In this document: piece after piece, positions 18,157 through 26,691 of the stretch
How positions within the stretch are numbered: position 1 is the first letter of the stretch
How the letters are laid out: every line of letters starts with the position of its first letter
Assembly: GCF_004137795.1 (NCBI RefSeq)
Contig: NZ_NWTM01000001.1
Span: 2,717,229-2,781,228, forward strand
DNA: 64,000 nt
From: Pectobacterium zantedeschiae
GTDB lineage: Bacteria; Pseudomonadota; Gammaproteobacteria; Enterobacterales; Enterobacteriaceae
Direction of reading: 5' to 3'
The notes under the pieces: model-generated
What the model saw: only the letters and a program-made list of their open reading frames with translations
Told to the model about the DNA's origin: nothing
The model's database searches: none
Program-made: the position numbers and the translations under genes

Positions 18157-18894
18157 CTAACGCAAGGTGCTAAAAACGCCACTCAACGGCTTGGCAACAG
18201 GATAATCCAGATCGCCATGTTTACTGGTTGTCAGCCCCAGTGCCGACAAGGATTCAATCAGTTTTACGGCTGCGCTGACGCCGTCAATGACCGGAATTTC
18301 CAGTTCTTGAGTTAGTGATTGCGCTAAATCGGCCATTCCGCCACAGCCAAGTACAATCGCGCCCACACCATCCTGCCGCAAGGATTGTATACAATATTCG
18401 CGCACTTTATTCTGTGCGATACCGCTATCTTGTTCTAATGCCAGAACGGGTAAATCGATCGCATGCAGCGCGGCACAATGGTGCTCAAAACCATAACGCT
18501 GTAATAAATGACGAGCGATAATAACGGTACGCGGCAACGTGGTGACAATTGAGAAGCGAGTTGCCACCAGCGTTGCCATATGCAAGGCCGCTTCTGCAAT
18601 ACCAATGACCGGCTTACTAGCAACTTCCCGAGCAGCAAGCAGCCCAGGATCGCCAAAACAAGCAATAATGTGCCCATCCACACCCTGTGCTTTTCCCAGC
18701 TTCACTTGTTCCAATACGCCAACCGCCGCTATCGCTTCATCAAAGTGCCCTTCAATAGAAGGCACTCCCTGAGAAGGGGACACCGCAATAATTTTCGTCC
18801 CCGCGGAAGCAACAGAACAAGCCGTCATCCTAATCGTTTCCGTCATAGCGAGGCTAGTATTAGGGTTAATAACCTGAATCAAAAGAGGTTTCAC
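18157..18894 (-). CDS. hpxA: Allantoin racemase-like protein (Asp/Glu/hydantoin racemase family)
   Basis: 245 residues. The family signature INPNTS is at 10-14, and the two catalytic cysteines are in IIACFGDPG (Cys 79) and VLGCGGMADL (Cys 184). HpxA proteins interconvert allantoin enantiomers so that a stereospecific allantoinase can use both. It starts at GTG overlapping the hpxS stop (GTGA), which implies coupled translation. Hydantoin racemase is the close alternative, but its place between hpxS and hpxB favours allantoin. Confidence 0.88.
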   Translation of the reverse strand: MKPLLIQVINPNTSLAMTETIRMTACSVASAGTKIIAVSPSQGVPSIEGHFDEAIAAVGVLEQVKLGKAQGVDGHIIACFGDPGLLAAREVASKPVIGIAEAALHMATLVATRFSIVTTLPRTVIIARHLLQRYGFEHHCAALHAIDLPVLALEQDSGIAQNKVREYCIQSLRQDGVGAIVLGCGGMADLAQSLTQELEIPVIDGVSAAVKLIESLSALGLTTSKHGDLDYPVAKPLSGVFSTLR

Positions 18895-19613
18895 GAGAGA
18901 TCCTCCTTAATATGGCCAAACAAGCGGACAAAATCAGGCTCGGTGTTTTCATCGTTGTCAAAACGTAAGCTGGCAACAATATCATCGAAATGCCGCGCCA
19001 TCGCCTCAGACATAGCCTGAACATTTTTATCCTGCAGATGCGCGAGAAGGTCGTGATGATCGTGACACCGACACCCTTGCTGCCACGGCGATCCATAAGC
19101 GGCAATGACCAGCGACGACCGCAGCGTAAGCTGTGAGACAATCTCCGTTAATACCGTGTTACCAGAAATTGCCTGTAGCTGAACATGGTATGCAGCAGAG
19201 AGACGAATCGCTTCCGCACCGTTTTGAGCTGCATGAGCCTGCTGTTCTGCAACGTTCAACTTATCCAACGCAACCAAATGAGATGCGCGACAGTGTGAGA
19301 CAACCTCAGGCAGATTGGCACATTCAATAAAACGACGCGTCTGAAAAATTTCCCGCGCTTCTTCCACCGAGGGGATCGATACCTGCGCACCACGTTTGGG
19401 CGTTAACGTAACCATTTGCACCATAGCAAGACGCTGCAAGACCTTTCGGATCCCCGTTCGGCTCACATCAAATACTTCTGCCAGCGCTTCCTCCGGCAAT
19501 TTTGTTCCCGGCAACAGTTGGTGTTCCACAATGGCGTTGAGCAACGCCTGATAGATAACATCATCTTTTTGCTGGGATAACAGCGTGTTTTCAAGTCCGT
19601 AAGTGTAGTTCAT
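18891..19613 (-). CDS. hpxS: HpxS, GntR/FadR-family regulator of allantoin genes
   Basis: 240 residues. An N-terminal GntR winged helix (about 20-85: LLPGTKLPEEALAEVFDVSRTGIRKVLQRLAMVQMV) precedes an FCD ligand-binding domain (about 95-225). It heads the hpxSAB unit and is divergent from the permease gene, the standard layout for a local regulator of both. The intergenic region carries GntR-type motifs (see the operator entry). The ligand is probably an allantoin-pathway compound, inferred from context. Confidence 0.88.
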   Translation of the reverse strand: MNYTYGLENTLLSQQKDDVIYQALLNAIVEHQLLPGTKLPEEALAEVFDVSRTGIRKVLQRLAMVQMVTLTPKRGAQVSIPSVEEAREIFQTRRFIECANLPEVVSHCRASHLVALDKLNVAEQQAHAAQNGAEAIRLSAAYHVQLQAISGNTVLTEIVSQLTLRSSLVIAAYGSPWQQGCRCHDHHDLLAHLQDKNVQAMSEAMARHFDDIVASLRFDNDENTEPDFVRLFGHIKEDLS

Positions 19614-19643
19614 CTCATTATCTCGTTGTCAAACCACCAGAAG

Positions 19644-19675
19644 ATCGTACACAAAAAATATTATTTATGTATACA
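19644..19675. promoter_or_regulatory. Candidate HpxS operators
   Basis: TGTATACA (19668-19675) is a perfect palindrome inside TTATGTATACAAA, the shape typical of FCD-type GntR operators. A related TCGTACACA lies at 19645-19653, about 23 bases away centre to centre. Both lie in the 151-bp gap between hpxS and hpxC. Confidence 0.5.
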
Positions 19676-19764
19676 AAAAAAATGAATAATGGCCTGATTC
19701 ATGCAACGTCACTTTTACACACAACGTCACTCACTGAACGACCAAGGTAAAAGGAGCAGACTCC

Positions 19765-21249
19765 ATGCCAGAAAAAATCGACGCAAATAATGGCAACAGC
19801 ATGTACAGTCCCAGACTATGTAATGCGGATTTGGCACCGACCCGCGTTCAAACCTGGTCCTGGTACAACATTTTTTCATTCTGGATGTCAGATGTGCATA
19901 GCATGGGGGGATATGTGGTCGCAGCCAGCTTTTTCACGTTGGGATTAGCAAGCTGGCAGGTACTTCTGTGTCTCCTGATGGGCATTTGCATTGTCCAGAT
20001 TTGTGCCAACCTTGTCGCCAAACCGAGCCAGATGAGCGGTGTTCCCTACGCGGTCATTTGTCGTCAAGCATTCGGCGTGTTTGGAGCCAATATTCCCGCA
20101 GTAATCCGTGGCTTAATCGCCTTTGCATGGTACGGAATTCAAACCTATCTGGCGGCACATGCTCTGATGCTGGTGCTGCTGAAATTTTACCCGGCTCTCG
20201 CGCCACTAACGCAGAGTCATTGGCTCGGTCTGTCAGCACTTGGGTGGGTTTGCTTTGGCATCATGTGGTTCCTGCAAGCCATGGTGTTCTGGCATGGCAT
20301 GAACGCGATTAAACGCTTTATCGACTTTGCAGGTCCGGCAGTATATGTCGTGATGACACTGTTGGCCGTCTGGATTATTTATCAGACCGGATGGGAAAAC
20401 ATCTCTTTTACGCTAAGTAGCAAAACGCTAACGACCAGCGAACAAACCTGGCAAATGCTGACCGCAACAGCACTGGTGGTTTCCTATTTTTCCGGCCCAT
20501 TGTTGAATTTTGGCGATTTCTCTCGCTACGGCAAGAGTATGCAGGAAATCCGCCGTGGCAATCGCTGGGGACTCCCCTTTAATTTCCTGCTCTTTTCCGT
20601 CATCACCGTGGTTATTGTTTCAGGAACCCAGTCATTGTTTGGTCGCATGATGACCGACCCCATTGAAACCGTCACACACATTGGCAGCGGCTTTGCCGTT
20701 GCGCTTGGCGTACTGACCATGATCATCGCAACAATAGGGATCAATATTGTCGCCAACTTCGTCTCTTCTGCGTTTGATTTCTCGAACTGCTCACCGCAAC
20801 GTATCAGCTTCCGCACAGGTGGCATGATCGCCGCTGTCGGTTCTGTTCTGCTTACGCCGTGGAACCTCTTCAACTCACCAGAACTGATTCACTACACTCT
20901 GGATGTCCTCGGTGCCTTTATCGGCCCGCTGTTCGGTATTCTGCTTATGGACTTCTACGTTATCAAAGGCGGGAAAATTTATGTGGACGATCTCTTCGAC
21001 GCTACACCAAAAGGACGCTACTGGTATCGAAACGGTTTCAATCCAAATGCGCTGATGGCATTGATTCCCGCAGTGGCTACAGGTTTGCTCATCAGTTTCA
21101 TTCCGCAATGGCGCGATGCCGCCAACTTCAGTTGGTTTATCGGCGCGTTCCTTGCTGCTGGCGGCTACCGTTATTTAGCACGACATGAACGTGTCGGCGT
21201 CACCAGAAAAACCTTTGCCGCACGAGAAATGATGTTAGAGAAGGAATAA
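19765..21249 (+). CDS. hpxC: Allantoin permease (NCS1 family)
   Basis: 494 residues, twelve predicted membrane segments. NCS1 signatures are present: NADLAPTRVQTWSWYNIFSFWMSDVHSMGGYV near residues 20-50 and the FVSSAFDFSNCSPQRISFRTGG region near 330. The ribosome site AAGGAG lies nine bases before the ATG. NCS1 members carry hydantoins, allantoin, uracil or cytosine. The divergent hpxSAB genes make allantoin the likely substrate. It resembles PucI-type permeases. Confidence 0.88.
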   Translation: MPEKIDANNGNSMYSPRLCNADLAPTRVQTWSWYNIFSFWMSDVHSMGGYVVAASFFTLGLASWQVLLCLLMGICIVQICANLVAKPSQMSGVPYAVICRQAFGVFGANIPAVIRGLIAFAWYGIQTYLAAHALMLVLLKFYPALAPLTQSHWLGLSALGWVCFGIMWFLQAMVFWHGMNAIKRFIDFAGPAVYVVMTLLAVWIIYQTGWENISFTLSSKTLTTSEQTWQMLTATALVVSYFSGPLLNFGDFSRYGKSMQEIRRGNRWGLPFNFLLFSVITVVIVSGTQSLFGRMMTDPIETVTHIGSGFAVALGVLTMIIATIGINIVANFVSSAFDFSNCSPQRISFRTGGMIAAVGSVLLTPWNLFNSPELIHYTLDVLGAFIGPLFGILLMDFYVIKGGKIYVDDLFDATPKGRYWYRNGFNPNALMALIPAVATGLLISFIPQWRDAANFSWFIGAFLAAGGYRYLARHERVGVTRKTFAAREMMLEKE

Positions 21250-21259
21250 AAAACGGCAG

Positions 21260-21289
21260 ACGCCGCATGTGGCTACCCATGCGGCGTTT
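21260..21289. terminator. Bidirectional hairpin between hpxC and lpxP
   Basis: CGCCGCATG (21261-21269) and CATGCGGCG (21278-21286) form a 9-bp stem with an 8-base loop, followed by TTTC on the plus strand. An A-rich run precedes it, which serves the minus strand. It lies in the 45-bp gap between the convergent genes. Confidence 0.75.
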
Positions 21290-21294
21290 CTGTA

Positions 21295-22218
21295 TTAAGC
21301 GTAGAGCGATACCTCACCTGCCGGGCGAGTTTTAAAGCGGCGATGTAACCAGAGATACTGTTCAGGCGCGCGCATGATTTCTTTCTCAATCACCTTATTT
21401 ATGTAGCAGGCCGCAGCCTGTTCATCATGATAAGGATAATCCTGTAATTCAGGCTGAATCACCAGTTGATAACCCAACGCATCGGGCTTGCGAATCAGTA
21501 CCGTCGTCATCATCGCAGGTTTTGCCAGACGACTGATGGTGTAAGTGCCGCTGGTGGTTGCCGCATTTTTCACCGCAAAGAACGGTGCAAACACGCTGCC
21601 TTTAGGGCCGTAATCCTGATCGGGAGCGAACCATACCGCTTCACCACGTTTCAGTGCCTGCACCATACCACGTAGATCTTTACGGTCGATCATCGCCTTG
21701 TTCGAGCGAGAACGTCCCCAGGTTTGCACCATTTCCATCGCTTTATTATTGTGCGGGCGGTACATCGCCATCATCGGCCGGCACAGCCCCATCGCCCTGC
21801 CGCCCAGTTCCAACGACATAAAGTGAATACCAATCACCATCACGCCCTGACCTTTTTCGGTGGCGCGCTGTAAATGTTCCAGCCCTGAAACATCAAACCA
21901 ATGGCGCACGCGACGATCGGGCCAGAACCAGGCCATGCCAGTTTCGACCAATGCCATTCCGAGCGAAGCAAAGTTGCTGTCGATCATGGCCTCTCGTTCG
22001 TCATCGGTAATCGTAGGGAAACACAGTTCAAGATTACGTCGAGCAATCGACACCCGACGTTTAAGAAAGATACGGGATAAACGACCTGCGCTGCTTCCGA
22101 TTTTCATCAACAGCGGATAAGGAAGTTGGACTAATAAAAACAGCACGCCAAGGCCGAACCAAGTCGTCCAATAGCGCGGGTGGAGTAATGCCCTGGTAAA
22201 TGTTTGCTTAATCTTCAT
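21295..22218 (-). CDS. lpxP: LpxP-like lipid A palmitoleoyl/acyl transferase
   Basis: 307 residues from the ATG that matches the family start (about ten residues before LHPRYW); the frame extends 12 codons further. An N-terminal membrane helix (about 17-35) is followed by the acyltransferase domain with the H-x4-E catalytic motif (HFMSLE) and the block GRSRSNKAMIDRKDLRG. The text is nearer to E. coli LpxP (cold-induced palmitoleoyl transferase) than LpxL, for example in MAMYRPHNNK and EKEIMRAPEQYLWLHRRFKTRP. It adds a secondary acyl chain to lipid A at the inner membrane. LpxL cannot be fully excluded. Confidence 0.8.
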   Translation of the reverse strand: MKIKQTFTRALLHPRYWTTWFGLGVLFLLVQLPYPLLMKIGSSAGRLSRIFLKRRVSIARRNLELCFPTITDDEREAMIDSNFASLGMALVETGMAWFWPDRRVRHWFDVSGLEHLQRATEKGQGVMVIGIHFMSLELGGRAMGLCRPMMAMYRPHNNKAMEMVQTWGRSRSNKAMIDRKDLRGMVQALKRGEAVWFAPDQDYGPKGSVFAPFFAVKNAATTSGTYTISRLAKPAMMTTVLIRKPDALGYQLVIQPELQDYPYHDEQAAACYINKVIEKEIMRAPEQYLWLHRRFKTRPAGEVSLYA

Positions 22219-22596
22219 GATACTCATCTTTAAGTGATTAACAGCGTACCGCATAAAGAGTCGTTCTCATCGCGCTACATCTATCATGACACTTATTTAT
22301 AGGGATCGTTTCAGCTGTGTGGAAAACTTACTTCTGACCGTTATCGCGCATGAGGTTAAAAAGCAGGATAAACATGCTGATAACACAGAGGGGATTTTGC
22401 ACAGCCGATGAACGGCTGACGGTAGCTACATCATACCTGATTCATAGTCAATAAAGGAGTAGCAAGATAAGAAATATTCGCAATCTGAGTCGACCTAAAG
22501 CTAACATAAGACCATGCGCCAACAAACGCGACTGGCTTCCCAACATCAGGTCATAGAGGATAGCAAGCCATAGCATAATCAAGGACTTGATGGAGT
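22219..22596. other. Long intergenic region, no gene seen
   Basis: Separates the divergent lpxP and DUF1176 genes. No convincing ORF, tRNA or terminator was found. The stretch near 22455-22475 has an AAAGGAG motif but no start codon in range. Promoters for both genes must lie here; none could be fixed. Confidence 0.4.
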
Positions 22597-23667
22597 ATGA
22601 TCTTCTCTTACCCTTACCGACTCAATATATTAACCGCCGTCATTGCCAGCATTCCTACGCTAGCTTTTGCCACCACATTCTCCGATAGCACTTTCTTTCA
22701 TAAAGATTGGGAGATCGTTTGCGATAACACGCTAACGTGCCGGGCGGCTGGCTACTCGCCAGAAGAGAAAAGCATGGGAGAAGTGACAGAAGCTCAAGAC
22801 GTCTCACTGCTCATAACGCGCCATGCAGGGCAAAACACACCAATAACGGCCGAAGTCACACTCGCTGAGGTACACGAAGGCGTTCCTAAAGGTACCAAAC
22901 TCACGTTAACCGTTGACGGTGTGGATAAAGGTGCCCTGACCTCAACTGAAGACAATCTCTGGCAGCTAAATGAGACACAAATTGCTGCCGTATTACAGGC
23001 GCTGAAAGGTAGCGGGAAAGTCGCTTTTCTACACGATGGCATGGTTTCCGAACTGTCTGGATCTGGTGCCTATGCTGTCTTGCTAAAAATGGATGAGAAG
23101 CAGGGCCGCATTGATACAACAGACGCCATCGTCAAAAAAGGGAACAAAAGCAGTGAGCTATCCGCCGTAGCAGCCCCTGTTATCCACGCAGCAGCAACCC
23201 AGCAGGAGCCCTCACGAAATCTGACGCATGCGGAACAAGCGGCTATCCAGAAAAAACTGCTTAAGACGCTAAAGCAAGATGACTGCTATGACTTTCCACC
23301 ACAGGGTGACAGAACAGCAGAACCGATCCTCCTCACGCCGCTCAATGGCAGTATGTCACTGCTCAGCACTCTCTGCTGGCGTGCAGCCTACAACGAAGGC
23401 TACGCTTACTGGGTCATCGACAATGCAATGCAAACCCAGCCCCAGCTTGTGACCACAATCGGAGTAAGCTACGAAAACGGTGAAATTACCGCCGTACAGA
23501 AAGGGCGCGGACTCGCAGACTGTATGAGCGATAATGCCTGGATATGGGATGGCAAAACATTCCAGCAAAGCAGAGCATCAACCACAGGTTCATGCCGAAT
23601 GATCCGCCTCGGCGGAACATGGGATTTACCCTACTGGACAGCGACCGTCATTCAACCAGGGAAATGA
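22597..23667 (+). CDS. DUF1176 periplasmic protein
   Basis: 356 residues. A signal peptide (about 1-26, ending AFA) is followed by the DUF1176 opening FHKDWEIVCDNTLTCRAAGY with its paired cysteines. A central segment (about 195-220) is low in complexity. The C-terminal half has SLLSTLCWRAAYNEGYAYWVID and ends in LPYWTATVI. Six cysteines suggest disulfides formed in the periplasm. The family has no agreed function. Confidence 0.8.
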   Translation: MIFSYPYRLNILTAVIASIPTLAFATTFSDSTFFHKDWEIVCDNTLTCRAAGYSPEEKSMGEVTEAQDVSLLITRHAGQNTPITAEVTLAEVHEGVPKGTKLTLTVDGVDKGALTSTEDNLWQLNETQIAAVLQALKGSGKVAFLHDGMVSELSGSGAYAVLLKMDEKQGRIDTTDAIVKKGNKSSELSAVAAPVIHAAATQQEPSRNLTHAEQAAIQKKLLKTLKQDDCYDFPPQGDRTAEPILLTPLNGSMSLLSTLCWRAAYNEGYAYWVIDNAMQTQPQLVTTIGVSYENGEITAVQKGRGLADCMSDNAWIWDGKTFQQSRASTTGSCRMIRLGGTWDLPYWTATVIQPGK

Positions 23668-23777
23668 AAGAAATCGGGGTCACTCGCTGACCTCATATTC
23701 CAACATGGGGAAAGCTGACGAGAAAGAATAAAAATGCGCCAGATTCCCCTAAGCGCGTCTGGATTGACTAAACACAA

Positions 23778-24176
23778 TCAATCCAGAAGTGTTGTTCCAT
23801 AGGAGTTATCAATGGTGCAAAGCCAGTTCCCAACAGCATCTTTCCTGAACACGTAGGTAGCCCGTCGGGTTATTGTGACAATACTCCCTTGCTCATCGGG
23901 GTAATGAAGGACGGTTTCCATGATAACTAAAGCGTCTCCACTGCCCTCAATGACCTGCATATTGCCTTGTTCAACAACTAATTGATTTTTAAAATAATCG
24001 GCAATAGCGACAAAGGCTTTTCTTATATCATCTTTTCCTCTAGCAACCATTCCTGGCTTGATAACAAGTGCTGCATCCTCGGCATAATAATTCATCAAGG
24101 CATCAAAATTTCGTTCAGAAATTGCTTTATCACACGCTTCAATGATTTCGCGTATCGGGTGTGGCTTCATAAGCAT
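23778..24176 (-). CDS. NTF2-like (SnoaL/DUF4440) protein
   Basis: 132 residues (130 if the second ATG is used). It has the alpha-beta cone pattern of the NTF2-like superfamily: IIEACDKAISERNFDALMNYYAEDAALVIKPGM, then a charged helix and a strand-rich C-terminal half ending YVFRKDAVGNWLCTIDNS. Such proteins are small hydrolases, isomerases or ligand binders. It is transcribed away from the cupin gene. Function not assignable. Confidence 0.75.
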   Translation of the reverse strand: MLMKPHPIREIIEACDKAISERNFDALMNYYAEDAALVIKPGMVARGKDDIRKAFVAIADYFKNQLVVEQGNMQVIEGSGDALVIMETVLHYPDEQGSIVTITRRATYVFRKDAVGNWLCTIDNSYGTTLLD

Positions 24177-24293
24177 TGGCCTCAGTAAAGTGTCATAGAA
24201 TATTCTGGTTTGAAGAAGACCTATCCATTTGCTGTTAATAATATAATTACCACGTTATAACAACGTTAATGCATACAAAAAGGAGATTACTCA

Positions 24294-24632
24294 ATGATTT
24301 CGAAGGATAACGCAGAGCACTATGTCTGGGGCGACAGCTGTGATGGATGGTATCTCGTCAAAAGACAGGATATGAGTATCATTCATGAAAGGATGCCATC
24401 AGGAGCTAAGGAAAAACGTCATTATCACTCAGAATCAAGACAGTTCTTCTTTGTGCTTGCTGGTACCCTAACTATTGAATTAGAAGGAGAAGCACACATA
24501 ATCACTGAACATCAAGGTCTTGAGATTCCTCCCAGTACAAAGCATCAGGCCAAAAATGAATCAGATGATAATGTTGATTTCATTGTCGTATCACACCCGA
24601 CGACTCGGGGAGACCGTATCGACCTTCTATAG
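24294..24632 (+). CDS. Small cupin-domain protein
   Basis: 112 residues, one conserved beta-barrel. Cupin motif 1 is visible as KRHYHSESRQFFFVLAGTLTIELEG (metal-ligand histidines and Glu), and motif 2 as LEIPPSTKHQAKN. AAAAGGAG lies ten bases before the ATG. Single-domain cupins bind a metal and may be isomerases or sensors. It is divergent from the NTF2-like gene; a shared role is possible but unproven. Confidence 0.8.
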   Translation: MISKDNAEHYVWGDSCDGWYLVKRQDMSIIHERMPSGAKEKRHYHSESRQFFFVLAGTLTIELEGEAHIITEHQGLEIPPSTKHQAKNESDDNVDFIVVSHPTTRGDRIDLL

Positions 24633-24778
24633 GTCATTCAGCATATAGGATCTAGCGTGACATAATGTCCTATACACTCTGATGTATAAATTTCGATAGA
24701 CGCGTTTTCCCGAACGACTGAAAACAGTGATAAGCCTTGTCATTACTGGATTTGAGTGGACGTTGAGAGAAGTGTGAT

Positions 24779-24852
24779 TGGAGCGAGTGAAGGGAATCGA
24801 ACCCTCGTATGCAGCTTGGGAAGCTGCCGTTCTACCATTGAACTACACTCGC
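24779..24852 (-). tRNA. glyU: tRNA-Gly (anticodon CCC)
   Basis: 74 bases including encoded CCA. The acceptor arms GCGAGTG and CACTCGC pair. The anticodon loop is TTCCCAA within stem GCAGC/GCTGC, giving anticodon CCC. The T loop reads GGTTCGATTCCC. The sequence is very close to E. coli glyU. No duplicated 3' end was noticed nearby, so there is no sign of an integration event here. Confidence 0.95.
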
Positions 24853-24933
24853 ACAGAGAGGCGAGTGGCATTATAGCGCTATGCCGTTGCCGAGCAAGTA
24901 AAAAACCCGGCAAAGTGCTGTTGTTTTAGCCGA

Positions 24934-25617
24934 TCATGCAGCCGTGGATAGCGGTAGGAATAGCGTCTCATAACCATTTGAAATGACGTGCCAGGCAAAG
25001 TAGGCAAATAACAGTGCGGATATCAGGCTACAGTAAAATGAGATGCGCTCTTTTAGCAACCGCTGGCCGTATTTTACCAGCGCCGCGAGGAACAACGTCC
25101 ACAATATCCCCCCAACAAAAAAGCCCAGCAGAAACAGGCTGATCATGAAGGCAGAACCATCGGTAGACTGTGCAATAATGGTGCCGCCAATCGCCGCAAA
25201 CCACAGTAACGCAGTCGGTGAGGCCAGCGCCATGCCGACACCGCTGAAAAATTCAGTGTACCGGGCTGGTGGCGTGGTGGAATCCATAGCATTCGCAGTC
25301 GTAGACAGCTCGGCAAAACGTTTAACCTGATAGTCGCGCCATGCCGCACGCGCCATGCTGATCGTCATCCAGATCAGAATCAGTCCGCCGCCAATCCATA
25401 ACGCCCAGCGCACCGGTGTCAGATTAAACACCACCGCCAGTCCTAGCACCGACAACGTGGCATAAAACAGATCGCCAAAACAGGAACCTAGCCCGATATA
25501 AAACGCCGAACGCGCCCCATGCCGCAGCCCACGGTTAATAATCGCAGTATTGACCATCCCCAGATCGAGACACAGTGACAGAGATAGCAGCATCCCCGTG
25601 AAGACAACTAACAGCAT
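24934..25617 (-). CDS. LysE-family amino-acid/metabolite exporter
   Basis: 227 residues, six predicted membrane segments. The opening MLLVVFTGMLLSLSLCLDLGMVNTAIINRGLRHG and the following GSCFGDLFYATLSVLG fit the LysE/RhtB superfamily. Substrate unknown. The AraC-type regulator gene lies just upstream on the same strand (62 bases between) and could control it. Confidence 0.8.
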   Translation of the reverse strand: MLLVVFTGMLLSLSLCLDLGMVNTAIINRGLRHGARSAFYIGLGSCFGDLFYATLSVLGLAVVFNLTPVRWALWIGGGLILIWMTISMARAAWRDYQVKRFAELSTTANAMDSTTPPARYTEFFSGVGMALASPTALLWFAAIGGTIIAQSTDGSAFMISLFLLGFFVGGILWTLFLAALVKYGQRLLKERISFYCSLISALLFAYFAWHVISNGYETLFLPLSTAA

Positions 25618-25679
25618 GGTATTCCCTTAGAGCGTTAAGCAATAAGGCGAGTGTAGAGCGCAGGGGAAACGCTGTATTG

Positions 25680-26435
25680 TCAAAAATTGATACGGCGGAA
25701 CTGCCCCGGTGTCATGGCGTTGTAGCGGTTGAAGGCTTTCGTGAAATGCGCCTGATCGGCAAACCCGACATCGCCTGCGACCTGACTGATCGCCGTGCCC
25801 TGCCGCAGCAGTTCTCGCGCTTTACACATACGCCGTTGCATCAGCCACGCCAGCGGTGGCAGGCCCACCGCCTGATTAAACGAACGAACCAGGTGCGCAA
25901 CCGACAAACTTTCCTGCTGCGCTAGCTGATCAAGCGTAGGGACATCGCTGAGATCGTTCAGCAATCCGTCTTTGATCCGCGTGATCCGCTCTGCCTCTTT
26001 GCGCTGGCTCTGAGACGGCATTCTGTGCTGACCTTCCATCAATCCTGCCAGCAGCAGGATAATGCGTTCCTGACGGGTACTGTCGTCCAACTCAGAGGTG
26101 ACAAGCTGTTTTAACTCGGACGCCAGCTGCGCCGACGGATTCCAGCCCCGTGAGAATAGAAACGTTTGATGGAAATAATGCTCGAATGCCTGCGGGTGAA
26201 CGTACAACGATGCGCACTGCCAGCGGTCAAAAGCATTGTCGCTGCCCTGTAACTGATTGGGATTGTAAGTCGTCACCATATCGTTGGTTGCAACAAAGGT
26301 CTCGCCATCCAACCAGACCGTTTCCAATCCGCTGAGATTGGCACTGATGACGAATTCATCGTGCGTATGCCGTGGAAAGCTGCGACCGTTGGTTAACAGC
26401 GCCAGCTCAAACCAGGCATCGCGGTAAGTCATCAT
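25680..26435 (-). CDS. AraC-family transcriptional regulator
   Basis: 251 residues from an ATG-ATG pair; a TTG 20 codons earlier is the only longer start and is less likely. An N-terminal AraC-type cupin domain (FPRHTHDEFVISANLSG) is followed by two helix-turn-helix units in the last 100 residues (VPTLDQLAQQESLSVAHLVRSF; ISQVAGDVGFADQAHFTKAFNRYNAMTPGQFR). The neighbouring LysE-type exporter is the plausible target, as for other AraC-LysE pairs. Confidence 0.85.
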   Translation of the reverse strand: MMTYRDAWFELALLTNGRSFPRHTHDEFVISANLSGLETVWLDGETFVATNDMVTTYNPNQLQGSDNAFDRWQCASLYVHPQAFEHYFHQTFLFSRGWNPSAQLASELKQLVTSELDDSTRQERIILLLAGLMEGQHRMPSQSQRKEAERITRIKDGLLNDLSDVPTLDQLAQQESLSVAHLVRSFNQAVGLPPLAWLMQRRMCKARELLRQGTAISQVAGDVGFADQAHFTKAFNRYNAMTPGQFRRINF

Positions 26436-26552
26436 GGGGGCGTTCCGATAGTGAATGAATGTCTGAAAATAACATCTTCCCCCGTCGGGCAACAATCACA
26501 GAATGACGACAAGAATGCAGAGATAAAATGAGAGGTAGTACTATCGCGGTGA

Positions 26553-26624
26553 GATCGAGATACGCGGGGCGACCACGGCGCGAGGTGTCCCTACGGGAAC
26601 CTCATCCCCGTGTTTCCCCTAAAA
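26553..26624 (+). repeat. Dispersed ~72-bp repeat, copy 1
   Basis: A GC-rich stretch beginning ATCGAGATACGCGGGGCGAC, followed by a tACGGGAACCTC core and ending GTGTTTCCCCTAAAA. It matches, in opposite orientation, the stretch at 54763-54834 along its full length with scattered differences. It lies between the AraC gene and the lysS end. Confidence 0.75.
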
Positions 26625-26645
26625 TTTGACCTAGGCGATAACGTC

Positions 26646-26669
26646 AAACCGGTGCAATTGCACCGGTTT
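26646..26669. terminator. Perfect 24-bp palindrome after lysS
   Basis: AAACCGGTGCAA and its exact complement form a 12-bp inverted repeat without a loop, 23 bases after the lysS stop. The tail is not T-rich, so it may be a hairpin that protects the 3' end or an imperfect terminator. Confidence 0.55.
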
Positions 26670-26691
26670 CGAAGGTTCAGCTAAAACGAGC

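Noticed and set aside
24633-24933. Integration site at tRNA-Gly
   Set aside because: No second copy of the tRNA 3' end, no integrase and no composition change next to it.
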